A model generated the notes under the pieces. The model searched no databases. It was not told the DNA's origin and was given only the letters and a program-made list of their open reading frames with translations. 32,518 nt of DNA, taken from Brasilonema bromeliae SPC951. GTDB taxonomy: Bacteria > Cyanobacteriota > Cyanobacteriia > Cyanobacteriales > Nostocaceae. The stretch's first letter is position 1. Each line of letters opens with the position of its first letter. Both the position numbers and the translations under genes were made by a program. Positions 8,208 through 16,585 of this stretch are shown here, in pieces. The DNA lies in contig NZ_QMEB01000038.1 of NCBI RefSeq assembly GCF_012912135.1, positions 1-32,518 on the forward strand, in the 5' to 3' direction.

Positions 8208-10741
8208 ATTCGAGAGTTCCAACGTTTTTTGCTGTTGCTGACATGGGTGGGCGCTAGTATGCTTAACACAACCGCACAAGACACTAATGCTAATGTTGAG
8301 GGAACCAGTGGAATCCACCCCGCTTGAGTAAATATACCAAAGCAGATACTAAAAAGTGTTAACAGCGCTATGACAATCGCTAATCCAATATGAAGTGGCT
8401 GTAAAATTCGCCAAGATATAATACCGCCCACTAATGACCAACCCCATACCCACCATACCTCGAACCATTGCGACCACCACCACATTAGAGGTCTACCATC
8501 CAAAACAGCACTGAGAATATGGCTCACCATCTGCGCCTGTAAAAATACGCCTGGGGTTTGCTTTTGTTGATCTGAGGCGTAAGCAGTGTATGGAGTTTCC
8601 CAATCATCCGGAGGAGGACTGGAGGCTGTCACGCCAATGAGAACGATGCGATTTTTTACTGACTTGTGTAATAACTCAGGAATAATCTCGTCATTAAGAA
8701 GTTCTTTGAGAGAGATTTTTTCGGCAATTTTAAGGAGAGAAGGTAAAGAACGATAGTTCAGCAGGATTTGATATCCTGATGCATCGACTCCTTGGTAGCC
8801 GCTTGTATGGGATTGTAAGCGCCGAAAAACAGTGTTTCCTATTTGCAAATTTTTTTCGGAATTAATATCCCATTTTATACCTTGTGCATTTAAGTAATGC
8901 TGTGCTAGCTGAAAGCTGAAAGCATATTCAGCTGCACAAGGAGATTCTAAAGGAGGGGTTAATTGCACAAGTTGGCGACGAAGAACTCGATCAGCGTCAG
9001 CCACAAAGTCACTAAAACTAATGCGTTCTCTTGGAACTTTGGAAGGAGACGGGACACCTAATGGTGCACCATCATCAGGAGCAGAAACTTTGCACACTGT
9101 AAATATGCGCTTGTCTTGCTGCAAGACTTCGCCTAATTCTGGATAATTAGAATCAATGGGGAAATCACGATAAATATCTATACCAATCGCTGCTGGTTGA
9201 TATTGCTCCAGTTTTTGCAAGAGTTGACTGAGTGCTTGGTCTGATAATGACCAACGCATATTCATTTTCTTATTGATTTGATACTGAATATCCGCCTCAT
9301 CAATAGTGATTATTAATAGGCGCGGGTCTGGCTTTTCATCAGCTGGTCGCAGATGGATTAAATAATCATAAGAATGCAGTTCCCAAGGTTGTAGTATCCC
9401 TAAATGACGCAGTCCCATAATACTGCTGGCTACCAGCACACTTGCTAGCAGCACGGTTAACAGACGACGGGTAGCTGCAACAACAAAGCGATGTCTATCT
9501 AACAGCTTTTGCTTTATTGTTCCAGAAAGAGTATTGCTTTCATAAGAGCGAGAACGTTGTTTTGTTTCAGAAACCGCCACTGAGGAGTCTACCTTGTCTA
9601 CACGTTCAGTTTGACGCTCCCGATTCCAAATCATCGGCGGTTCAGCAGGATTTTGACAAATCACGGGTAACCAAGTCGCGCAAGGATATTCTCGCTCTAA
9701 TCCTTGGAGTCTTTCTCGTGCAGAACGTACCGCAGTATACAAAGACTGTCCTTGTGAAAATTCAGTAAGAAAATACTTTAAAAATTTTTGAGCAATGACG
9801 TTCGGTACTGGCTCACGCATCACTATAACTTGCGAAATATGTAATTCCTGTAGCTGCTGCGCCAACCCCAAGCCATCACAAGAGTTAAAAATCGCCAAAC
9901 GTAATCCACGACTTATAGCTTGCTTCAGACCATACTTTAATTGGTCAAGAGTAATTATATCCGTTTGATTAAGTTGCAAGCAACCTTTTTCTTGAGTGCA
10001 ACAACTATGACCAGCAAAAAAAAGAATATCCCAACCTTGTTGCCAAAGCTGGTTATTAAGCTCGTCTAACCTTGGCTCAACTAAAAATTGAATTTCTGCA
10101 CCAGTTAATAAATTTTCTAAAAAAATTCTATCCTGACTAATATCAATTTCTTGACTGTTACCAAATATTGCTAGTATTCTCATACTAGATTTTTGATTTT
10201 TCGGAATATTTTTCGGAAATTTCTGTGGTTGTTGATACTCGGACGCACTCAAGGCAAGTTCTGCTCTTGGATAATCATCAAACCAATTCCACACATGCCA
10301 GGGTAATCGTCGCAATAAATTGTCATTTGTTTCAACAATGAAGCGAATTTCCTCAGATGGTTTTAAATGTGTGCGTAATTGCTGTTCAATTTTGCGAAAT
10401 TCTACCGAATTGAGCCATAAGTTTAAACAGTTGTAGAGTTGCTCGCATAATTGCTTAATCTCTACTTCAGAAATGTTAGTAACGGTATCTTCTTCAATTT
10501 CAAAAGTATCGTCAATTTCCTCAATTTCTTGGACACCAAGACGTAAAAATGGACGATAATAAAACGCAGAATAAAGTGACTTCCAATGGTGATAGAGTTC
10601 AGGAATTTCTCGTGCAGCAGGTAAGTTAGCACTAAATTTCATCTGATAGAGATTGTCTGCTTCCCCAATATATGCTGTGACAACGGGAAAACCTTCGTAT
10701 AGATTTCCTTGACCCAAGTTTAAAACTACCAACCTATTCAT
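8204..10741 (-). CDS. CHAT-CHASE2 transmembrane sensor protein
   Basis: An 845-residue protein joining a cytoplasmic caspase-like domain to an extracytoplasmic sensor. Residues 1 to about 365 form a CHAT domain with His245 in LFFAGHS and Cys288 in FNSCDGLG, followed by the VIVMREPVPN segment. A polar linker (about 370-425) leads to a first membrane helix (LLTVLLASVLVASSIMGL). The CHASE2 domain comes next: LQPWELHSYDYLIHLRP...RLLIITIDEADI, then AIGIDIYRD and RIVLIGVTASS. Two or three C-terminal helices rich in Trp and Ile end the protein. Classical CHASE2 receptors carry a C-terminal kinase or cyclase output; here the CHAT domain sits at the N terminus instead. The N-terminal 365 residues are clearly paralogous to those of the gene at 11458. 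The ATG at 10741 lacks a strong ribosome binding site. DUF928 follows with a 4-base overlap. Confidence 0.88.
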   Translation of the reverse strand: MNRLVVLNLGQGNLYEGFPVVTAYIGEADNLYQMKFSANLPAAREIPELYHHWKSLYSAFYYRPFLRLGVQEIEEIDDTFEIEEDTVTNISEVEIKQLCEQLYNCLNLWLNSVEFRKIEQQLRTHLKPSEEIRFIVETNDNLLRRLPWHVWNWFDDYPRAELALSASEYQQPQKFPKNIPKNQKSSMRILAIFGNSQEIDISQDRIFLENLLTGAEIQFLVEPRLDELNNQLWQQGWDILFFAGHSCCTQEKGCLQLNQTDIITLDQLKYGLKQAISRGLRLAIFNSCDGLGLAQQLQELHISQVIVMREPVPNVIAQKFLKYFLTEFSQGQSLYTAVRSARERLQGLEREYPCATWLPVICQNPAEPPMIWNRERQTERVDKVDSSVAVSETKQRSRSYESNTLSGTIKQKLLDRHRFVVAATRRLLTVLLASVLVASSIMGLRHLGILQPWELHSYDYLIHLRPADEKPDPRLLIITIDEADIQYQINKKMNMRWSLSDQALSQLLQKLEQYQPAAIGIDIYRDFPIDSNYPELGEVLQQDKRIFTVCKVSAPDDGAPLGVPSPSKVPRERISFSDFVADADRVLRRQLVQLTPPLESPCAAEYAFSFQLAQHYLNAQGIKWDINSEKNLQIGNTVFRRLQSHTSGYQGVDASGYQILLNYRSLPSLLKIAEKISLKELLNDEIIPELLHKSVKNRIVLIGVTASSPPPDDWETPYTAYASDQQKQTPGVFLQAQMVSHILSAVLDGRPLMWWWSQWFEVWWVWGWSLVGGIISWRILQPLHIGLAIVIALLTLFSICFGIFTQAGWIPLVPSTLALVSCAVVLSILAPTHVSNSKKRWNSRI

Positions 10742-11457
10742 GGGTGTCTTAGGTATCTAATCAAAAAAGTGTGATCTAATACATTTTTGAAAATTAATTA
10801 ACCAAACTTAATTTTCAACTTTTAACAGGGAACGCTTAACAAAAAACGCTTAACAGGGAACGCTTAACAGGGAACGCTTAACAGGGAGCAGGGAACTCTT
10901 TAGAAGGGAGATGATGTTTCTTTCATTCGTTGCGAGCGTGTAACCGCCCTAGTTAAAGGCTCATATCTTGCACTCATCGGTAGACACCACGAAGAAGTTA
11001 AGATCTGTGGCAGAAAATTACATCCTTTTTTTGACTTTACTTGAAATCTAACGAATGGCAGCCCTGAGATTTGCTCATCTAATTGACATATAATGTGGGA
11101 GATACAAAATGTCAGTCATGAAAACGCTTACCAAAAGTGAAACACATTTGTATAAAATATGACTACATTTTGTTAACTTTGAAACAATCCTAGATGAGTT
11201 CAATCATAGAACATCATACAAGAGATTGAACTAGACTACAATTTACTTATAGACAAAATAAAATAACAGATTGATTTCAAGATAGCTGATCTCGAAATCA
11301 TGATAAAAATTATTCTCCACTACACTAGGAGAAATCGCGATTCCGAAATCCAATCCATTAATTTATAAATCTTATCTTTGATGTGAAGATACGAAAAAGA
11401 AGAAACTGAATGTGTAGCAAAGAGCATACCTGCAAATAAGACAGAGAATTCTTCTTC
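10742..11457. other. Divergent intergenic region between two CHAT genes
   Basis: A 716-base AT-rich spacer with no convincing gene. It separates the minus-strand CHAT-CHASE2/DUF928 operon from the plus-strand CHAT-STAND-WD40 gene, so promoters for both should lie here. It holds the tandem 14-base repeat at 10824-10879. A TATAAT occurs at 11089-11094, without a well-spaced -35 box. A 10-base palindrome AATCGCGATT lies near 11334-11343, about 115 bases before the plus-strand gene. Neither signal is strong enough for a firm promoter call. Confidence 0.6.
10824..10900. repeat. Tandem 14-base repeat (AACAGGGAACGCTT)
   Basis: Four adjacent 14-base units occur at 10824, 10838, 10852 and 10866. Three are exact AACAGGGAACGCTT; the second has AAAAA in place of GGGAA. 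A degenerate tail carrying AACAGGG and CAGGGAAC follows. The core AGGGAAC is the same heptamer as at 1-56, so this looks like a heptamer array built into a longer unit. Confidence 0.85.
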
Positions 11458-14400
11458 ATGAGTAAATCAGTTTTTATTAGCCTAGGAAGCGGTGATTTAC
11501 ACAACGGATTTCCAAATGTTACTGCTCGATTATGGTCATCAGAAAAATCCCTTGCACAGCAATTTATTGGTAGCTTACCCGCAGCACCATCTTTGGTGGA
11601 ATTATCTAAGAATTGGCAGTCAAATTATAAAAATATCTGTGGTCGCCAACAGTTGCGCTCTTTATTAATTGAAGAAGATGACGAACTGGAAATTGACGAA
11701 GAGGGCCTAACAAATGTCTCTGTTGTCAGTTTTGATGATCTGTGCCAAAAATTACAAGAAAATATTAATGATTGGCTCAAATCTAGTGGATTTCTGAATA
11801 TAGAACGACAGTTGCGATCGCAACTACAACCAACAGAAGAAATTCGCCTCATTATTGAAACCAATGATCGTCTGATACGGCGATTACCTTGGCATCGTTG
11901 GGATTTTTTTAATGATTATCCCAAAGCAGAAATGGCGCTTTCTCAAACAGAGTATAAATCCCGAGAATTATCAAAGTCAATATTACCTAGGAAAAAAGTT
12001 AGAATTTTAGCAGTTTTAGGCAATAGCCAAGGTATTGATTTAGACAGAGAAATCAAGTTTCTTAACAGCTTGTTAGATGCAGAAATAGTTTTTATTGTCA
12101 AGCCCTCTCGTCAAGAATTTAACAATCTTCTTTGGCAAAATCCTGGCTGGGACATTCTTTTTTTTGCGGGTCATAGTCAAACTGAGGGTGAAACGGGCAG
12201 AATTTATATTAATGATAATAAGACTAATAATAGTTTAACAATTAAACAGTTAGAAGAAGCTCTCAAAGCTGCTATTGATAATGGTTTACAACTAGCAATT
12301 TTCAACTCCTGTGATGGGCTAGGACTAGCTAATGCTCTAGAAAAATTAAATATTCCGACAGTCATTGTCATGCGGGAGCCAGTGCCAAATTTGGTAGCAC
12401 AGGAATTTTTTAAACATTTTTTAGAATCTTTTGCAGTTGAACGACGGTCTTTATATTTAGCAGTCCAACAAGCACGCAGGAAGTTACAAGGTTTGGAAGA
12501 TGATTTTCCGGGTGCTTCTTGGTTACCTGTGATTTGTCAAAATCCAGCTGTGGAACCGCCGACTTGGCTGAAGTTAGGGGGAACTCCTCCATGTCCTTAT
12601 CGCGGGTTATTTGCCTTTCGCGAGGAAGATGTTGACCTATTTTTTGGACGGGAGCAATTTACACAGAACTTGGTGACAGCGAGCAAAAGAAAGCCATTGG
12701 TGGCGGTGGTTGGTCCCAGTGGAAGTGGTAAGTCGAGTGTCGTGTTTGCTGGGTTGGTTCCTCAGTTACGCCAGGATTCATATACTGACTGGCAGATTGT
12801 CTCATTTCGTCCGGGTCATAATCCTTTTGAAGCGTTAGCAGGGGCATTGACTTCTAGCATTGGTGAAGCCTTATCGCTTCGGGGTTCTCAACGAGACAAC
12901 TTAAATGAATATATAAATCAAAATCCCAAATTAACTGCTCGTCGCCTGATTGAATTAAAACTAGAAATAGCACTGCAACAAGATCACAAAGTTTTATACA
13001 AAATTATAGAAAGCTTTGTCCAGCAAAACCCCAAAACTCGTCTGGTTTTAATCGCAGACCAATTTGAAGAACTCTACACTCTTTGCTCAGAAGAAGAACG
13101 CCAAGGTTTCTTAGATACATTACTTAATGCAGTTCAGTTCGCTCCAGCATTTACTTTAGTTATGACCTTAAGGGCTGATTTTTACGGATATGCCCTTTCT
13201 TACCGACCTTTTAGTGATGCGTTGCAAGGAGCAGTTCTCAATCTTGGTCCAATGAACCGTGAGGAATTGCGATCGGTTATTGAACAGCCAGCCGCACAAA
13301 TGCAGGTGAGACTAGAAAAAGAGTTGACAAAGAAACTGATTAATGCTGTAGAGGGTCAGTCAGGACGTTTACCATTGCTGGAGTTTGCTTTAACACAACT
13401 GTGGTCAAAACAAACAGATGGGTGGCTGACTCATGCAGGCTACGAAGAGATTGGCGGTGTCGAGGAGGCTTTGGCTATCCACGCCGAAGCAGTGTATGCT
13501 CAGCTTGATGAAACAGACCGAACTCGGGCGCAGCAAGTGTTTATGCAGTTGATGCGTTTGGGGGAAGGAATCGAGGCGACGCGGAGATTGGCAACTCGTG
13601 ATGAGGTGAAGTCAGAAAACTGGGATTTGGTGAGGCGCTTAGCTGATGCACGTCTTGTGGTAACCAACCGCAACGAGTTATCGGGTGAAGAAACGGTGGA
13701 AATTGTGCATGAGGCGCTGATTAGAAGCTGGGGACGCCTAGAGGGGTGGATACAAGTTGATGGTGAATTTCGGTATTGGCAGGAGCAGTTGCGATCGCTC
13801 ATTCGTCAATGGGAAAGTAGTGGTAAAGATCAAGGAGCACTGCTGCGTGGAAAGCCACTTTCGGATGCAGAATATTGGCAGAGCAAACGCATAGACGAAC
13901 TGAGTACAGGGGAGAGACATTTCATACAGCTTTCTTTAGCATTGCGGGATAACGAGATAAATAAGCTCAAGCGTAGACGCCAACTCACCATTTTAGGACT
14001 CACAGGTGGTTTAGTGGGAGCTTTGATCCTGGCTGGGGTAGCTTGGTGGCAATCCCATAAAGCAAGCATCAGCGAGATTCAAACTATGACCGAATCTTCT
14101 GAAGCATTGTTTGCCTCGAATAACACATTGGATGCGCTCATACAAGCAATCACAGCGAAGGAGAAATTAAAAACAATAGGTACAGTAGATGCAAATATCC
14201 AAGATCGGCTTGAATCAGTGCTAAGACAGGCAACTTATACGGTAGTTGAACATAACCGGCTGATAGGGCATAGCGAAAAAGTTAACGCAGTCGCCTTCAG
14301 CCCCAATGGTCAGCTCATTGCCACAGCGAGTGATGATAATACGGTGAAACTCTGGAAACCTGATGGCACGTTGCTTACCAGTTTAAAAGGACACAATAGT

Positions 14401-16266
14401 CCAGTTTTCGGAGTTGCGTTCAGCCCTCAAGGTAATATCATTGCCACAGCAAGTGGAGATAAGACAGTCAAACTCTGGAAGCTTGATGGTACTTTGCTTA
14501 CTACTCTAAACGGACATAGTGATGTAGTTAACGCAGTTGCGTTCAGTCCTCAAGGTAACATTATAGCCACAGCAAGTAGTGACAAAACAGTCAAACTCTG
14601 GAGAGCTAGCGATGGCACCTTGCTTACTACTCTAAACGGACATAGCGATGCAGTGAGTGCAGTCACTTTTAGCCCTGTTGGCGTAGCGTCCCCGCAGGGG
14701 TTTGGTCAACTGATTGCTACAGCAAGTAGAGACAAGACCATCAAACTTTGGAAGCAAGATGGCACCTTGCTTACTACTCTAAAGGGACATAGCGATGTAG
14801 TCAGTGCTGTAGCTTTTAGTCCTGTTGGCGTAGCGTCCCCGCAGGGGTTTGGTCAACTGATTGCTACAGCAAGTTGGGACAAAACAGTCAAACTGTGGAA
14901 GCGTGATGGCACCTTGCTGACCACCCTCAATAATCCTAGCGGTAAGGTTTACGGATTAGCGTTCAGTCCTGACGGTGATACAATCGCCTCGGCTGGTTGG
15001 GACAGGACAATAAAACTCTGGAGATGGCGTGATGGTGAGTCAGCGCTGCAGGAGGGTATCCCTCCGCAGGCGACTGGCGAACCCCGTTCGCGTAGCGTGC
15101 CCGAAGGGCATAGGGGCACTTTGCTGACTACCCTTAATGGACATAGCGATACTGTTTGGGGAGTCGCGTTCAGCCCCGATGGTAAGACAATTGCTTCGGC
15201 AAGTAGCGACAAAACAGTCAAACTCTGGAAGCGGGATAAGATTTTGCTGACTACCCTTAATGGTCACAGTGGTGCAGTTTGGGGAGTCGCGTTCAGCCCT
15301 CAAGGTAGTATCATTGCCACAGCAGGTGACGACAACACGGTGAAACTCTGGAAGCCCAACGGCACTTTGCTGAAGACTCTAAAGGGACATAATGCCGGGG
15401 TTTGGGCAGTAACATTCAGTCCTGACGGTCAGACAATTGCTTCAGCAAGTGGGGACAAGACAATCAAACTCTGGAAACGAGATGGCGCTTTGTTGACTAC
15501 CCTTAATGGACATAGTCGTCAGGTTAACGCAGTTGCATTTAGCCCTCAAGGTAATATCATTGCCTCAGCAAGTGACGATTACACGGTACAACTCCACAAG
15601 TCAGATGGCACTTTGCTAACTACCTTGAGACATGATAATGAAGTTTGGGGAGTAGCGTTTAGTCCTGTTGGCGTAGCGTCCCCGCAGGGGTTTGGTCAGA
15701 TAATTGCTTCGGTAACTCGGGATAAGACGCTGAAGCTTTGGAAGCAAGATGGCACTTTGCTGACCACCGTTAAAGGTCACAATGGCGGAGTTGGGGGAGT
15801 CGCGTTCAGCCCTGATGGTCAGACAATTGCTACAGGGAGTCAAGATAAGACAGTGAAACTGTGGAAGGGTGATGGCACTTTGCTGACTACCCTCAAGGAT
15901 CACTATGGCACGGTTTGGGGAGTAGCGTTCAGTCCTGACGGCAAAATGATTGCTTCAGCAAGTGACGACAAAACAGTGAAGGTCTGGAAACGAGATGGCA
16001 CTTTGCTGACTACCCTCAATGGTCACAATGGCACGGTTTGGAGAGTGGCGTTCAGTCCCGACAGTAAGACAATTGCTTCGACGAGTGACGACAAGACAGT
16101 GATTCTGTGGAATTTGGATCGTGTTCTAGATACAGATAAACTAGTGAGCTACGCTTGTGATTGGGTTAAGGATTATCTCAGAACAAATGCACAGCACAAG
16201 CAGAGCGTTAGCGGATATTCTGTCCAGGAGGCGAGCCGTTTCTGTAGTGGGATTAAACCTCAATAG
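11458..16266 (+). CDS. CHAT-STAND NTPase-TM-WD40 protein (1602 aa)
   Basis: A large multidomain signal protein. Residues 1 to about 375 form a CHAT domain with His239 (LFFAGHS) and Cys285 (FNSCDGLG). After the linker PCPYRGLFAFREEDVDLFFGR comes a STAND-type P-loop NTPase: Walker A GPSGSGKSS at about 419 and Walker B LVLIADQFEEL at about 529, then a helical region ending near 800 (VEIVHEALIRSWGRLEGW). One membrane helix lies at about 841-862 (LTILGLTGGLVGALILAGVAWW). From about 930 there are 14 WD40 repeats, enough for two seven-bladed propellers, then a short Cys-containing tail (SYACDWV...FCSGIKPQ). The layout fits a sensor that binds a ligand through the propellers, oligomerises with ATP and turns on the protease (inference from STAND proteins). 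Several blades hold in-frame repeat insertions. The ATG lies behind AGAG, a weak site. It is divergent from the paralogous CHAT-CHASE2 gene. Confidence 0.92.
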   Translation: MSKSVFISLGSGDLHNGFPNVTARLWSSEKSLAQQFIGSLPAAPSLVELSKNWQSNYKNICGRQQLRSLLIEEDDELEIDEEGLTNVSVVSFDDLCQKLQENINDWLKSSGFLNIERQLRSQLQPTEEIRLIIETNDRLIRRLPWHRWDFFNDYPKAEMALSQTEYKSRELSKSILPRKKVRILAVLGNSQGIDLDREIKFLNSLLDAEIVFIVKPSRQEFNNLLWQNPGWDILFFAGHSQTEGETGRIYINDNKTNNSLTIKQLEEALKAAIDNGLQLAIFNSCDGLGLANALEKLNIPTVIVMREPVPNLVAQEFFKHFLESFAVERRSLYLAVQQARRKLQGLEDDFPGASWLPVICQNPAVEPPTWLKLGGTPPCPYRGLFAFREEDVDLFFGREQFTQNLVTASKRKPLVAVVGPSGSGKSSVVFAGLVPQLRQDSYTDWQIVSFRPGHNPFEALAGALTSSIGEALSLRGSQRDNLNEYINQNPKLTARRLIELKLEIALQQDHKVLYKIIESFVQQNPKTRLVLIADQFEELYTLCSEEERQGFLDTLLNAVQFAPAFTLVMTLRADFYGYALSYRPFSDALQGAVLNLGPMNREELRSVIEQPAAQMQVRLEKELTKKLINAVEGQSGRLPLLEFALTQLWSKQTDGWLTHAGYEEIGGVEEALAIHAEAVYAQLDETDRTRAQQVFMQLMRLGEGIEATRRLATRDEVKSENWDLVRRLADARLVVTNRNELSGEETVEIVHEALIRSWGRLEGWIQVDGEFRYWQEQLRSLIRQWESSGKDQGALLRGKPLSDAEYWQSKRIDELSTGERHFIQLSLALRDNEINKLKRRRQLTILGLTGGLVGALILAGVAWWQSHKASISEIQTMTESSEALFASNNTLDALIQAITAKEKLKTIGTVDANIQDRLESVLRQATYTVVEHNRLIGHSEKVNAVAFSPNGQLIATASDDNTVKLWKPDGTLLTSLKGHNSPVFGVAFSPQGNIIATASGDKTVKLWKLDGTLLTTLNGHSDVVNAVAFSPQGNIIATASSDKTVKLWRASDGTLLTTLNGHSDAVSAVTFSPVGVASPQGFGQLIATASRDKTIKLWKQDGTLLTTLKGHSDVVSAVAFSPVGVASPQGFGQLIATASWDKTVKLWKRDGTLLTTLNNPSGKVYGLAFSPDGDTIASAGWDRTIKLWRWRDGESALQEGIPPQATGEPRSRSVPEGHRGTLLTTLNGHSDTVWGVAFSPDGKTIASASSDKTVKLWKRDKILLTTLNGHSGAVWGVAFSPQGSIIATAGDDNTVKLWKPNGTLLKTLKGHNAGVWAVTFSPDGQTIASASGDKTIKLWKRDGALLTTLNGHSRQVNAVAFSPQGNIIASASDDYTVQLHKSDGTLLTTLRHDNEVWGVAFSPVGVASPQGFGQIIASVTRDKTLKLWKQDGTLLTTVKGHNGGVGGVAFSPDGQTIATGSQDKTVKLWKGDGTLLTTLKDHYGTVWGVAFSPDGKMIASASDDKTVKVWKRDGTLLTTLNGHNGTVWRVAFSPDSKTIASTSDDKTVILWNLDRVLDTDKLVSYACDWVKDYLRTNAQHKQSVSGYSVQEASRFCSGIKPQ
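14674..14708. repeat. In-frame GC-rich repeat in WD40 blade 4 (copy 1)
   Basis: A segment GGCGTAGCGTCCCCGCAGGGG with a CCCC-GCA-GGGG hairpin replaces the normal two-residue DG turn of the WD40 unit. It adds about eight residues (VGVASPQGFG). It falls at exactly the same place in the blade as the copies at 14821 and 15664. Confidence 0.8.
14821..14855. repeat. In-frame GC-rich repeat in WD40 blade 5 (copy 2)
   Basis: Identical to copy 1 over the inserted part and its near flanks, one WD40 unit (147 bases) downstream. This suggests the blade was duplicated together with its insertion. Confidence 0.8.
15051..15110. repeat. Three-hairpin insertion in WD40 blade 6
   Basis: Three small GC-rich hairpins in a row: GGAGGG-TAT-CCCTCC (15051-15065), GCGAAC-CCC-GTTCGC (15077-15091) and TGCCC-GAA-GGGCA (15098-15110). 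It is in frame and encodes roughly 22 extra residues (LQEGIPPQATG...VPEGH) between strand d of blade 6 and the next unit. Confidence 0.75.
15664..15698. repeat. In-frame GC-rich repeat in WD40 blade 11 (copy 3)
   Basis: Same insertion as at 14674 and 14821, at the same place in the blade, exactly seven blades after copy 1. It thus occupies the equivalent blade of the second presumed propeller. Confidence 0.8.
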
Positions 16267-16330
16267 TTTCAAGCAACATGATTGCATGTTTCCCATTTTT
16301 ATTTCTTAAATAGACATCTGAGGAAAACAA

Positions 16331-16360
16331 TGTAGAGACGTTCCATAGAACGTCTCTACA
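16331..16360. repeat. Dispersed palindrome, TGTAGAGACGTT family
   Basis: TGTAGAGACGTT, a 6-base loop CCATAG, then AACGTCTCTACA: a perfect 12-base-pair stem. The same arms occur at 31051-31080, where they form the core of a MITE. Repeats with these arms are, from memory, common between cyanobacterial genes. Confidence 0.85.
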
Positions 16361-16514
16361 AGGGTTGCAGACAACGCACAATTAATTTCTGGAGATGTCT
16401 AATGCATAAGTTAGTTTTGCTTACACCTAATAAAGAGTGTAGAGGCAAAGCTCTCTAAGCTGAACTGACCTTCAGTTTTTCAGATCAAGCTTCATTCTAT
16501 TAATTAAACTTTTG

Positions 16515-16539
16515 TCAATGCGTAAATCCTACGCATTGA
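16515..16539 (+). promoter_or_regulatory. Hairpin in the leader of the RRM gene
   Basis: TCAATGCGTA, loop AATCC, TACGCATTGA: a perfect 10-base-pair stem ending 46 bases before the RRM ATG. Cyanobacterial RRM genes are often cold-regulated through long leaders, so a regulatory RNA element is plausible. It lacks a following T-run, so it is not an obvious terminator. Confidence 0.4.
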
Positions 16540-16585
16540 TTCCACTTTGGATTATCTTTTTGTGTAACTTTGTTTGGAGATAAAT

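Larger units (their letters stand above)
16267..16585. other. Intergenic region and likely long 5' leader of the RRM gene
   Basis: A 319-base stretch without a gene. It holds the dispersed palindrome at 16331-16360 and a 10-base-stem hairpin at 16515-16539 upstream of the RRM gene. A short AACATG-ATTG-CATGTT stem just after the WD40 stop may aid termination. Confidence 0.6.

Noticed and set aside
10824-10900. Possible CRISPR array
   Set aside because: The units are adjacent, only 14 bases long and have no unique spacers; no cas gene is present. The WD40 and TPR repeats were rejected as arrays for being coding.
14949-15903. Minus-strand frames opposite the WD40 repeats
   Set aside because: They repeat with the WD40 period because the DNA repeats; they are mirror products without independent features.
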